From NCBI GenBank assembly GCA_003278165.1, contig QCGU01000001.1, positions 16,645 to 80,644 on the forward strand: a stretch of 64,000 nt of DNA. The letters are read 5' to 3'. The notes below the pieces were generated by a model that made no database searches, was not told the DNA's origin, and was given only the letters and a program-made list of their open reading frames with translations. The stretch comes from Pelagibacteraceae bacterium AG-390-A02 (GTDB taxonomy: Bacteria; Pseudomonadota; Alphaproteobacteria; Pelagibacterales; Pelagibacteraceae). Shown in pieces: positions 40,318 through 50,589 of this stretch. Every line of letters begins with the position of its first letter. The stretch's first letter is position 1. The translations under genes were made by a program, and so were the position numbers.

Positions 40318-43153
40318 ACTGATCTCTTTCATAAAGTTTTCTTTCATAAGTAGTAAGTGGAATTAAAGTAACTGATAAAAACAAGTTTTCAGATGGAACA
40401 AGATCATCATCTTTATAGAATGTTCTGTTATACTTTATTGCTGCAGTCAAACAATCATTTTTATATTCATAACTTAAATCATAATATTCTGTTAGTGAAA
40501 TTTCTTTATTTCTACGTGTTGAAAAAGAAAATGAATTGCTTTCGTTAAAATTATATGAGGTTTTATTTGTGAGTGAATGCGTTGTTCCTAATTTATTTCT
40601 TTCTTCTATATAACCAAATTCGGTTACAAAATTATTTATAGATACTTCGGAAGTAATTGAGTGCGAATCAAAAGTCTTTAAATCGTTATCAATAGAAAAA
40701 TCATATTTTAAGTTAATATTATCTAATAAATTATTGTTTATTGAACCAAAAATATTTGAACTTTTTTGATTTATTGTCGATTTTTTTGGAATCTTTTCTT
40801 CAAAAGAATCTCTTAATACTGTAGCTAATTTTATTTCTAAAAATTTATCCTTTAACTCATTCTCTTCATCAATGTAAGAATTTTTATCAAACTTATAATC
40901 GAGGCCTAAAGTAATTGATTTTCCTTGTTCGAAAGTATCACTTAAACCCAATCTATTTATTGCAAATACATTGTCAGCGTTTATTACTTTAGATGATGAA
41001 CTATAATCTATCATATCATTGATAGGATTTAATCTAAAAGAAATTTTAGGTATTAATATTTCATTTGATAAATCATTATTTTTAACAAGGGGAAGACTTG
41101 AAATAACTTCAAATAATCCCATTCCTTCAATTCTTGGTGACGATTTATATGATTGATCCTTTTTTCCAACTGAATTTAGATTTTTAAAATATAAATTCAT
41201 ATTATTTTTAAATCCACTATTAGTAAAATAATCAGGAGTAGAATAGGATAAATTATTGGTAATTGATGATCTTAGACTGTTAGTATCTCTTAAATAATTA
41301 CTTCCAGATGAGTCAAAATTAAAAGAACCATCAATTTCACTTATTTTGAAATTTTTATTATAATTATATCTTGGCAATACGTACTGGTATCTATCTGTGT
41401 GCCTTACACCTAAATTTTCATAAATATTTAAACCAGTAGAAAAATCATAATCTTCATGGTCAAAAATATAATTTAATTCAGTATTCATCGAGTTTTTATT
41501 TGAAGGCATAACTGGGCTAGGAAAAAGATTATTTTGAAAAACTTTTAAATAAGTATCGTTATTAACCCTCTCGATTTTAGCATTCATTTTGCTATTTAAA
41601 AAGTTTGGTAAATTTAAGTCTTTATTATATGCAACAAAAATATGATTGATATTTTTTTCTTTATTGTTTGTATTTGATTTGTAACCTTTTGTTAAACTAA
41701 AATCAGCTATCAAAGATGAATTTTTCGTTTTTTGTCTATATTCATTTTGAAGAATTATTTTTTGTTTATTACTTTTATTTTCAAAAATTGTAGGCTTAAA
41801 AGTATAATCTTTATCAGGTCCAAGAGTTTTAAAGTAAGGTAAATAAATTGAAGAACCCAAAGTTTTTGATCTATTTAATTGAGGCTGCAGAAAGCCAGTT
41901 TTTCTTTTCACTGTTGGGTCAGGATGAAAAAATTTAGGAAAGTAAATAATTGGTACATCATAAATTTTTAGAACAGGATTTTTATAAATTAAATTTTTAT
42001 TTTTTTTGTCGTGGGTAATTTTTTCAGAATATATGCTCCATGGCGGACAATTACCTTTAATTTTACAGCTAGTAAAAATTCCATTATTAATTATTGTATA
42101 ATTTTCATTTCCTGAAGATGAGGATCCATAAATTCTTGGGTCTTGCTCAGGGTTTCCAAATATATCTTTATGAACTTTTATTTTTGTATCCTTTGATAAA
42201 AAACTTTGATCTTTAAAATCAAAAAATCCTTCCGAAAAATAGTAATTATCATATTTATTTTTTTCAACTTTCGAGATAAGAGTTACATTTTTTGCCTTAA
42301 GAAGTCTTGTATCTATTTGATAGAGAAAATTACTAGCTTCATATTGATTTTCATTATTATCAATTACAATAGAATTGTGTTTAGATGATAATTCTTGTTT
42401 CAGTTTATTGTAGATTACATTCTTTGATGAAAATTTATATTTTTTTTCAACATTAGCCCTTGAATTCCCCTCTGTGAAAACTATTTCTTCATTTTTTAAA
42501 TAAGTGGCTTTGTCAGATTCTATTGTTGTATTTTTTTCTGAATCTAAAAATTGAACGTTTTTGTTTGCTGTTAATATATTTTTAATTCTGTCAAATTTAA
42601 AATTTGAGGCTGTAATAGTATTGTTTACATCAACGGCTTTAGAATTCCCCTCTGTGAAAACTATTTCTTCATTTTTTAAATAAGTGGCTTTGTCAGATTC
42701 TATTGTTGTATTTTTTTCTGAATCTAAAAATTGAACGTTTTTGTTTGCTGTTAATATATTTTTAATTCTGTCAAATTTAAAATTTGAGGCTGTAATAGTA
42801 TTGTTTACATCAACGGCTTTAGAATTCCCCTCTGTGAAAACTATTTCTTCATTTTTTAAATAAGTGGCTTTGTCAGAATAAATTGTAAAATTATCATTAG
42901 TGTTTAAAAATTCTACATTTCCTGAGACGTTTAATATATTTTTTGATTTATTATATACAAAATTTTCAGCAACTATTATAAATCCATCATTGGTTTCAGC
43001 TTTTCCATATTTAGTACCAATAACCAAATTACCATTCTCAACTATTTCAATTTCTGTTATATTAAATTTAAATTCATCTTGTGCAGCAGAAAAATTAAAA
43101 AAATTAATTATAAAATAAATTATTAAAATAAAATATTTTAGTTTATTTCTCAT
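40307..43153 (-). CDS. lptD: LPS-assembly outer membrane protein LptD with internally duplicated OstA-like N-terminal region
   Basis: 948 aa; signal peptide, LptA/OstA-like repeats (SDKATYLKNEEIVFTEGNS), long beta-rich C-terminus; adjacent to lptG/lptF and surA. Confidence 0.88.
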   Translation of the reverse strand: MRNKLKYFILIIYFIINFFNFSAAQDEFKFNITEIEIVENGNLVIGTKYGKAETNDGFIIVAENFVYNKSKNILNVSGNVEFLNTNDNFTIYSDKATYLKNEEIVFTEGNSKAVDVNNTITASNFKFDRIKNILTANKNVQFLDSEKNTTIESDKATYLKNEEIVFTEGNSKAVDVNNTITASNFKFDRIKNILTANKNVQFLDSEKNTTIESDKATYLKNEEIVFTEGNSRANVEKKYKFSSKNVIYNKLKQELSSKHNSIVIDNNENQYEASNFLYQIDTRLLKAKNVTLISKVEKNKYDNYYFSEGFFDFKDQSFLSKDTKIKVHKDIFGNPEQDPRIYGSSSSGNENYTIINNGIFTSCKIKGNCPPWSIYSEKITHDKKNKNLIYKNPVLKIYDVPIIYFPKFFHPDPTVKRKTGFLQPQLNRSKTLGSSIYLPYFKTLGPDKDYTFKPTIFENKSNKQKIILQNEYRQKTKNSSLIADFSLTKGYKSNTNNKEKNINHIFVAYNKDLNLPNFLNSKMNAKIERVNNDTYLKVFQNNLFPSPVMPSNKNSMNTELNYIFDHEDYDFSTGLNIYENLGVRHTDRYQYVLPRYNYNKNFKISEIDGSFNFDSSGSNYLRDTNSLRSSITNNLSYSTPDYFTNSGFKNNMNLYFKNLNSVGKKDQSYKSSPRIEGMGLFEVISSLPLVKNNDLSNEILIPKISFRLNPINDMIDYSSSSKVINADNVFAINRLGLSDTFEQGKSITLGLDYKFDKNSYIDEENELKDKFLEIKLATVLRDSFEEKIPKKSTINQKSSNIFGSINNNLLDNINLKYDFSIDNDLKTFDSHSITSEVSINNFVTEFGYIEERNKLGTTHSLTNKTSYNFNESNSFSFSTRRNKEISLTEYYDLSYEYKNDCLTAAIKYNRTFYKDDDLVPSENLFLSVTLIPLTTYERKLYERDQYGN
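42472..42877. repeat. Perfect tandem repeat, period 180 bp (60 aa), about 2.26 copies, in lptD
   Basis: Lines at 42481/42541/42601 are identical to those at 42661/42721/42781; third partial copy 42832..42877 then diverges. Confidence 0.97.
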
Positions 43154-44219
43154 TTATATTTACTAGTAACAAAGTGTTCAAAATACATAAAATTATTAAA
43201 GGTGAAAAAATAGAAAATGTTAATGGTATTTTTTCTGTTACACCCATAACATTAAAAAAATTACTTACATAGTAAATAATAACTGAAAAAAAAAGACCTA
43301 TAACAACTTTAAACGTACTGCTTTTAAATTTTTTTGTATTAAACATTATTATTGAAGAGAAAATAGTCATTAGCATAAGATAAAAGGGATAGGTAAATAT
43401 TTTATTTATTTGTAAATCGACATCGATTAATGAATAATTTAGCTTTTTATAATTTTTCCTTAAATCTAAAAGTTTTAAAATTGATAACGAGGATAGGTTT
43501 GAAAACAATGATTCAATTTTCCTCTGATTAAAGTTAGTTTGAAATTCTAAAATACTTATTTTTTTGCTTGTGTTATCTTCGAAAACAGAAGCATCATAAA
43601 TTAACCATTTATTATTTTTGATATCAATTCTATTGCTTCTAATATTTTTTAATAGCTCATAATTTTTATCAAAAGTTGATATAAAAGTTTCTGATAAGAT
43701 ATTATTGTTAATTTTTGAGGAATTAATTATATTTATTTCATCATCTACAATATCTTTTATCCATAAACCATTTTTGTTGATTACAGCTAAATAATCAGAT
43801 TTATCTGTAGAGTATTGATTTTTAATTTCTAGATAATAACTCTGTAGAGTTGATGATAAATTATAGTACATAGTGATTATACCAATACCAATAACAAAAC
43901 TGGAAATACTTAAAATTGAAATAATTTTCAAATTTTTTAGTCCAGAATATTTAAATATATTAATTTCATCATTATTAAAAAGTTTTATAAAATAAAATTG
44001 TGTTGATATTAAAAAAATGAAAGGAAACATTTCAAATATTATTGATGGAGTGTTCATAAGTGACAGGTATATTGGATAATAAGATCCTACATTTTTGCCA
44101 CTAAAAAATTCTATTTCTTGTAGTATATTAAGTATGAAAACTAAACTTAGCATAACCAAGAAAACATTTAAAAAAGATTTTAAAAAATTTGTTACTATAA
44201 ATTTGATATGAGTTCTCAT
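43143..44219 (-). CDS. lptG: LPS export permease LptG (YjgP/YjgQ family)
   Basis: 358 aa, 6 TM; adjacent to second YjgP/YjgQ-like protein and lptD. LptF/LptG assignment based on order. Confidence 0.82.
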   Translation of the reverse strand: MRTHIKFIVTNFLKSFLNVFLVMLSLVFILNILQEIEFFSGKNVGSYYPIYLSLMNTPSIIFEMFPFIFLISTQFYFIKLFNNDEINIFKYSGLKNLKIISILSISSFVIGIGIITMYYNLSSTLQSYYLEIKNQYSTDKSDYLAVINKNGLWIKDIVDDEINIINSSKINNNILSETFISTFDKNYELLKNIRSNRIDIKNNKWLIYDASVFEDNTSKKISILEFQTNFNQRKIESLFSNLSSLSILKLLDLRKNYKKLNYSLIDVDLQINKIFTYPFYLMLMTIFSSIIMFNTKKFKSSTFKVVIGLFFSVIIYYVSNFFNVMGVTEKIPLTFSIFSPLIILCILNTLLLVNINEK

Positions 44220-44221
44220 TT

Positions 44222-45343
44222 TTAAATACTAGCTTTCTTGATTTTAAATTTATAAATTATGCCTAAGTAAATTATTAAGATAGAAAATACAGGAATAGAA
44301 ATCAAAAAAATATTTTTTATAAAACTGTCTCCAATAAATCCAAGTGAACTTTCAGAAATAATTATCATAAATATACCCAAAGAAAATATTAGAAATCTAT
44401 ATTTAAAATAATTTACATTTTCTTTTGTTATAATTAAATTAAATGCAGCAATTAAAATTAATAATGGAAGATAAAATGGGACAATAAATCTTTTAAATAA
44501 CTCTTTATAAACATTCCTTGGATTATTTTTATTACAATTAATAATACTTATATCTTTACCCAAATATATACTTTTAATGCAATCAACAAGTTCTATTGTT
44601 GATTGTTCTTGTAGTTTTTTATGAAACACCACGTGAGACTCCATATCTCCTAAAAGAAAATCAGATTTGCTAAAACTAAAATTTGTAATTTTATTTTTAT
44701 TATTATTAAAGTTTTGCCCTTCGTATAAAACTAAAACTTTATTATTTTTTCTTTGCTCAAAAATTCCTTTTTTTGCAAAAGTTATTTGAAAATTATCTTT
44801 ATTTGTTCTTTTTTTTATATAAATATTTATAAATTCATCTTTTTTATTCTTCTCTTCTGCAAATATTGTTAATCCTTTAATATTATCATTAAATTTTTTT
44901 GGTTTTATCAATCCTTCAAAATAATCGACTTCAGAGGTTCTTATAAGACTTTTAGCAATTTCTTGAGATTTAGGAGTTACAATTGTTAGTAATATGATCT
45001 GAATCAAAAAAACTAGAACAGAGAAAATTAAAAAAAAATTTATTACAGAAATTTTTTCTATTCCATGATTCCAATATATAATTAATTCATTTTTCAATTC
45101 ATACTTTATAAAAATATATGAGAAGCCAAAGAAAATACAAAAAGGTAAAACTTTGGCTATAATTTTAGGAAAATTTAAAAGTGTATAAAGAAGATATATG
45201 TTATGGTTTCTGCCGTCTTCGATTATTATATCTAGAAAGTTAACTGCTTGGAATACCCAAATAATTGAACTTATTCCAAATAATGCAACTAAAGAGAAAA
45301 CTAAACAATCAGATAAAAGCTTTCTAAATATTATTTTTTTCAT
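44222..45343 (-). CDS. lptF: LPS export permease LptF (YjgP/YjgQ family)
   Basis: 373 aa, 6 TM; GLTIFAEEKNKKDEFINIYIKKR, FAKKGIFEQRKNNKVLVLYEGQNF typical of the family. Confidence 0.83.
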   Translation of the reverse strand: MKKIIFRKLLSDCLVFSLVALFGISSIIWVFQAVNFLDIIIEDGRNHNIYLLYTLLNFPKIIAKVLPFCIFFGFSYIFIKYELKNELIIYWNHGIEKISVINFFLIFSVLVFLIQIILLTIVTPKSQEIAKSLIRTSEVDYFEGLIKPKKFNDNIKGLTIFAEEKNKKDEFINIYIKKRTNKDNFQITFAKKGIFEQRKNNKVLVLYEGQNFNNNKNKITNFSFSKSDFLLGDMESHVVFHKKLQEQSTIELVDCIKSIYLGKDISIINCNKNNPRNVYKELFKRFIVPFYLPLLILIAAFNLIITKENVNYFKYRFLIFSLGIFMIIISESSLGFIGDSFIKNIFLISIPVFSILIIYLGIIYKFKIKKASI

Positions 45344-45403
45344 TGAAATAAGCTATTTTTATTCATATATACCACTCATCTTTAGCATATAGAATCGAAA
45401 ATT

Positions 45404-46859
45404 ATGAGTGTTCAAATAAGTTATAATAAAAAATGGTCTTCAAAAAATTCAGTAAACAAAGTCTTATTTATAGACGAGAAATATAAAATTTCTGGTTTAA
45501 AAAAACATTTATTTGCTGCTGAATTTAAATGTATTTCTGATTTGTTAAAATCAAAAGACGTTAAGCAAAAAATATTGTCTTTTGAAATAAGCTCCAAAGT
45601 AAAAGTAACTTTAGTGTCTGTAAAAAAAGATATAAAAAGTTCAGATTTAGAAAATTTAGGAGCAAAATTTTATGATATTTTTAAATCATCTAAAATAAAA
45701 AATTTTAATTTAAACTCTGATACTGCTCCAAAAAATAAAAATGATGTTGTTGGTTACTTTTTACATGGAATAAAATTAAAATCTTACAAATTTGATAAGT
45801 ATAAAACAAAAAAATTAAACGAGAATTTATCAATTATAGTAACTGGTAAGAATAAACCTTCTATAAAAAATCAGATAAAATTTAAAGCGATTGAAGATGG
45901 AATTTTTTATGCAAGAGATTTGGTTTCAGAACCAGGAAATGTTTTGCATCCAGATGAATATGCAAAAAGAATAAATTCACTAAGAAATGATGGACTTAGA
46001 ATAAATATATACGATGAAAAAAAATTAAAAAAATTAGGAATGAATACATTGCTTGGTGTTGGCCAAGGGAGTGTAAGAGGTTCTTATCTAGTGACAATGG
46101 AATGGAAAGGATTAAAAGATAATTCTAAACCTTTAGCATTTGTCGGTAAGGGAGTTTGTTTTGATACTGGTGGTATTTCATTAAAACCAGCTAAATTTAT
46201 GGAAGATATGACTTATGATATGGCTGGCTCAGCAGTCGTTGTTGGATTAATGAAAAGTTTAGCTCTTAGAAAAGCAAAGGTTAATGCTGTAGGTGTTGTT
46301 GGATTGGTAGAGAATATGCCAGGTGGTAATGCTCAAAGACCAGGAGACATTGTCAAATCTTACAGTGGAAAAACTGTTGAGATATTAAACACTGATGCAG
46401 AAGGAAGATTAGTACTTGCAGATGCACTTACTTATACAGAAGAAAAATTTAAACCTAAATTTATAGTTGATTTAGCAACACTTACTGGAGCAATTATTGT
46501 ATCTTTGGGATCTGAGTACGCAGGTTTGTTTTCAAATGATGACAATTTATCAAATCAATTAATTAAAGCAGGTGAGGAAGTTGAGGAAAAGGTTTGGAGA
46601 ATGCCTCTAAATAAAAAATTTTGATAAACTAATTGACTCAAAAAATGCAGATATGCAAAATATAAATTATGTTGGCGGTGCGGGCTCAACAACTGCTGCT
46701 CAATTTTTACAAAGATTTATTTTAAACAAAACACCATGGGCACATTTAGATATTGCTGGCATGGCTTTTTCTAAATATGGAGGAGCATTAAATTCAGGTG
46801 GAGCTACTGGTTATGGAGTAAGATTATTAAATAAACTAATAGAGGACAAATATGAGTAA
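45404..46859 (+). CDS. pepA: Leucyl aminopeptidase (M17) interrupted by a +1 frame change at 46619..46625
   Basis: ORFs 45404..46624 and 46653..46859 join as ...[42 protein letters not shown]...; [30 protein letters not shown] motifs. Confidence 0.92.
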
Positions 46860-47262
46860 TATTGAACAAACTTTATCAATTATAAAACCTGATGCAGTTG
46901 AGAGAAATCTTGAGAATGAAATAAAAGAAATGTTTAAAAATAATGGTTTTTCAATTTTAAAAGAGAAAAAAATTCAAATTGAAAAATCTGAGGCAGAAAA
47001 TTTTTATAAAGTTCATGAAACAAAACCATTTTATAATGATTTGTGTGAATACTTGTCCTCAGGTCCGATAGTGGTAATGGTGCTTGAAAAAGAAAATGCA
47101 GTTCTTGGTAACAGAGAATTGATGGGAGCTACAAATCCTAAAGATGCTGCAGATGGTACGATCCGAAAGAAATATGGGATTTCTATTGATAAAAACTCAG
47201 TTCACGGCTCTGACAGTGTTGAGAATGCAAAAATTGAAATTGAGTTCTTTTTTAAGGATTAA
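46852..47262 (+). CDS. ndk: Nucleoside diphosphate kinase
   Basis: [55 protein letters not shown]. Confidence 0.96.
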   Translation: MSNIEQTLSIIKPDAVERNLENEIKEMFKNNGFSILKEKKIQIEKSEAENFYKVHETKPFYNDLCEYLSSGPIVVMVLEKENAVLGNRELMGATNPKDAADGTIRKKYGISIDKNSVHGSDSVENAKIEIEFFFKD

Positions 47263-47833
47263 AGATTTTCAAAATAGCTTCTGGATATAATTTATGCTCT
47301 TGTGCTAAAATTTTTTTAGCAAGACTACCTGGTGTATCTTTTTTTAAAATTTTAACTTTTTTTTGAAGGATTATTTTTCCTGAATCCAATTTTGAATTCA
47401 CAAAATGCACAGTACATCCTGAATATCTATCTTTATTTTTTATCGCTCTTTGATGAGTATTTAAACCTTTATATTTTGGTAATAGAGAAGGGTGTATATT
47501 TAAAATTTTTCCTTTAAAATTTTTAATAAAATTTTTTGAAATTATTTTCATAAATCCAGCTAAGCAAATTAATTCAATTTTATTTTTTTTTAGTTCGTTA
47601 AGTATTTTTTTTTCAGCAACATCTTTATTTATGAATTGAATTATTTTTTTTTGAATTTTAAAAATGACTCCATATTTCAAACCTTTAGCTAGTTTGTTGT
47701 TAGTAATAATTAGGTTAATAGAAATAGGTGATTTCTGTAACTTAGAAAACTTAATCAGTGATTTTAAATTACTACCTTTTCCTGATATAAATACTGCGGT
47801 TTTAATTTTATTTGTTCCAGTTGAAAGAACCAT
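47252..47833 (-). CDS. purN: Phosphoribosylglycinamide formyltransferase
   Basis: AVFISGKGSNLKSLI, LAGFMKIIS, ILNIHPSLLPKYKGLNTHQRAI, GCTVHFVNSKLDSGKIILQ. Confidence 0.94.
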   Translation of the reverse strand: MVLSTGTNKIKTAVFISGKGSNLKSLIKFSKLQKSPISINLIITNNKLAKGLKYGVIFKIQKKIIQFINKDVAEKKILNELKKNKIELICLAGFMKIISKNFIKNFKGKILNIHPSLLPKYKGLNTHQRAIKNKDRYSGCTVHFVNSKLDSGKIILQKKVKILKKDTPGSLAKKILAQEHKLYPEAILKIFNP

Positions 47834-48839
47834 TTAATTTTACTTTATTTTTACCTTTAATAATTTTTCCAATTACATATGGTTTATATGCTTTAGGAAA
47901 ATAATTTTGAATTTTACTCAAGTTTTTTTTGTTTATTATTAAACAAAAACCTACTCCACAGTTGAAAGTTTTTAACATTTCATTTTCAGATATTCCATTT
48001 TTTTTAAGCCAGTTAAATATTTTTAAAGTTTTAATTTTATTTAAATCAATATCAGCAACTAAATTATCAGGTACAACTCTTTTAATATTATCTGCAAGTC
48101 CTCCTCCTGTGATATTAGCGCAACCATTAATAAGATTTTTTGAAATTAAATTAATTACTTCTTTCACGTATATTTTTGTTGGTCTTAAAAGTTCTGATTT
48201 TAAAAATTTACTTTTATTAATTTTAATTCTTTTTTTATTTATTAGGTATCTAACCAGAGAGAACCCATTTGAGTGCAAACCACTTGATGGAATTGCTAAT
48301 ATTAAATTATCATTTTTTATTTTATTTTTATTTAAAATTTTATTTTTACTAACAACTCCAATGGCAAATCCTGCTATATCGAATTTTCCTTTAGAATAAG
48401 TTCCAGGCATTTCTGCAGTTTCACCACCCACAAGATCACAACCAGAGAGCTTACATCCTCTAACAATTCCTTTGATGATTGGTTTTAGCTTAGATAAGTC
48501 AATCTTGTTTATTGAAATATAATCTAAAAAAAGTAGAGGTTTTGCACCTTGAACAATTAAATCATTTACACTCATCGCAACAAGATCAATTCCAATGGTA
48601 TCAAATTTATTCAAAGAATTAGCAATTTCAATTTTAGTACCAACACCATCTGTACAAGCAACTATTTGAGGTTGTTTAATATTGTTTGGTATTTTTGAAA
48701 TAGATCCAAAACCACCAATATTAGAAAACTTTTTTTTGCCCTTTTTCTTTGATGATACTGATGATATGAAATTTACAAATCTATCAGCTGCTTTTATGTT
48801 AACACCACTTTTTTTATAGGTAAATTTTTTATTATTCAT
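47808..48839 (-). CDS. purM: Phosphoribosylformylglycinamidine cyclo-ligase
   Basis: ACTDGVGTKIEIA, DLVGGETAEMPGTY, NITGGGLADNIKRVVP. Confidence 0.95.
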   Translation of the reverse strand: MNNKKFTYKKSGVNIKAADRFVNFISSVSSKKKGKKKFSNIGGFGSISKIPNNIKQPQIVACTDGVGTKIEIANSLNKFDTIGIDLVAMSVNDLIVQGAKPLLFLDYISINKIDLSKLKPIIKGIVRGCKLSGCDLVGGETAEMPGTYSKGKFDIAGFAIGVVSKNKILNKNKIKNDNLILAIPSSGLHSNGFSLVRYLINKKRIKINKSKFLKSELLRPTKIYVKEVINLISKNLINGCANITGGGLADNIKRVVPDNLVADIDLNKIKTLKIFNWLKKNGISENEMLKTFNCGVGFCLIINKKNLSKIQNYFPKAYKPYVIGKIIKGKNKVKLNGSFNWNK

Positions 48840-48850
48840 TACAATATTTT

Positions 48851-49930
48851 ATGAGGTGTTTTTCAAAATTTGTTAAACTAAAGAGTTTATATAATTTTTT
48901 TCTATTTCTTGCTTTATTAAATATTTTTTTTTCCACAGAAAATAGTGTCGCGAAAACATTTTTAATAAAAGGAATCAAAGTTTCATCACCATTTAATGCC
49001 TCTTTTGAGAAAAATAAGATCATAAATGACGGTTTTGTTAAAGCATATGAAGAACTAATTTTAACTATTGCTCAAAGTAAGGATCAAGCAAAACTTAAAA
49101 AAACTTCAATTAAAGAAGTCAAAAGTTTAGTTGAAACATTTTCAATTATTGAGGAAAATTTTATTGATGAAAATTATAATCTTACTTTAGATGTACAATT
49201 TAATAAAAGAAATTTTTTTGAATTATTAGAAAAAAAAAATATATTTCCTTCGTCAATTATTAAAAAAGATTTAATTTTTTTTCCAATAGAAGTAGATGAA
49301 AGAAAAAACGAAATATTTCTTTTTTCAGAAAGTAAATTATTTAAAAATTGGAATTTAACAAAGCACAAATATCATCAATTAAATTATATTTTACCAAACG
49401 AAGATATCAGTGACTACAATTTAATTAAAAAAAATATTAATAATTTAGAAGATTTTGATTTTAGGGAAATTTCAAAAAAATATAATTATGAAGATTTTAT
49501 TATAATGATTATATTTAAAAATAAACAAGAGATTCGAGTTCTTAATAAAATAGTATTTAATAAAAATAAAAATTTAAAAAATTTTAAATTTAAAAATATC
49601 AATTTTGGAAATTCAAAAGATATAAATAAATTTATAGAAAAACAAAAAATAGTTTTCGAGGATTATTGGAAATTAAAAAATATAATTAATACTTCAATTA
49701 GATTAAATTTGACCATTTCAGTTGATAATAGAAATATAATTAAAATTGATCAGTTTGAAGAAACACTTTCAAACATAGAATTAATTAACAATTTCAATAT
49801 ATTTAAATTTGATAATAAAAAAAACATTTATAAAATAATCTTTAATGGAACACGAGATCAATTTTTAGAAATAATGAAGGATTATAATTACTTTTTTGAA
49901 ATTAAAAATAAAATTTGGGTGTTAAAATGA
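48851..49930 (+). CDS. Exported protein, DUF2066-like
   Basis: N-terminal hydrophobic signal; position divergent from purM and upstream of hda-like gene; family assignment tentative. Confidence 0.55.
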   Translation: MRCFSKFVKLKSLYNFFLFLALLNIFFSTENSVAKTFLIKGIKVSSPFNASFEKNKIINDGFVKAYEELILTIAQSKDQAKLKKTSIKEVKSLVETFSIIEENFIDENYNLTLDVQFNKRNFFELLEKKNIFPSSIIKKDLIFFPIEVDERKNEIFLFSESKLFKNWNLTKHKYHQLNYILPNEDISDYNLIKKNINNLEDFDFREISKKYNYEDFIIMIIFKNKQEIRVLNKIVFNKNKNLKNFKFKNINFGNSKDINKFIEKQKIVFEDYWKLKNIINTSIRLNLTISVDNRNIIKIDQFEETLSNIELINNFNIFKFDNKKNIYKIIFNGTRDQFLEIMKDYNYFFEIKNKIWVLK

Positions 49931-50589
49931 AATCTTTAAATCAAGAAATCTTAAAATTTGACTATGATCAAAATTTTAAAGATCAGGATTTTTATGTTTC
50001 TAAATCTAATGAATTTTCATTTCTATTATTAAATAGTTGGCCTAAGTGGGAAAAAAATTTTATAAATTTAATTGGTGAAAAATTTTCAGGCAAATCTCAT
50101 TTAATTAATATTTTTTTACATAAATTTAGTGGAATTAAAATAAATGCTGCTGATATCAGCAATGAATACCTAAAAAAAATTAAAATTTATGAAAATATAA
50201 TTATTGAGGACTTGAATAAAAATATCGACGAAAAATTGTTATTCACTTTTTTGAATAATATAGAGCAGGACAACAAATATTTAATTATTACTACAACAAA
50301 ACCCATTGTTGATTTCTCTTTCGAATTAAATGATTTAAATTCTCGTGCTAAAAATTTTATTTTATCAAAGATCGATAAACCAGAAGATGATTTATTGTAT
50401 GCCTTAATATTAAAAAATCTTTCTGATCGTCAGATATCAATTGATAAAAAATTGATAGATTTCATCATAAAAAGAATTGATAGATCTTATGGCAAAATAT
50501 CTGAATTCATATATAAGATCGACGAAATTAGTTTAAAAAGAAAAAAGCCAATCGATTTTAAAATTATTAAAGAGGTTTTAGGAGATTAA
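49915..50589 (+). CDS. Hda/DnaA-like regulatory inactivation protein (DnaA AAA+ homolog)
   Basis: 224 aa; LNSWPKWEKNFINLIGEKFSGKSHLINIF, SRAKNFILSKIDKPEDDLLYALILKNLSDRQISIDKKLIDFIIKRIDRSYGKISEFIYKID. Confidence 0.82.
   Translation: MGVKMKSLNQEILKFDYDQNFKDQDFYVSKSNEFSFLLLNSWPKWEKNFINLIGEKFSGKSHLINIFLHKFSGIKINAADISNEYLKKIKIYENIIIEDLNKNIDEKLLFTFLNNIEQDNKYLIITTTKPIVDFSFELNDLNSRAKNFILSKIDKPEDDLLYALILKNLSDRQISIDKKLIDFIIKRIDRSYGKISEFIYKIDEISLKRKKPIDFKIIKEVLGD

Noticed and set aside
42472-42877. Direct repeats as a possible CRISPR array
   Set aside because: Period 180 bp with no spacers, in frame within lptD; it is a coding tandem duplication.
46653-46859. ORF 46653..46859 as a separate small gene
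   Set aside because: It is the C-terminal part of leucyl aminopeptidase in the +1 frame of the preceding ORF.
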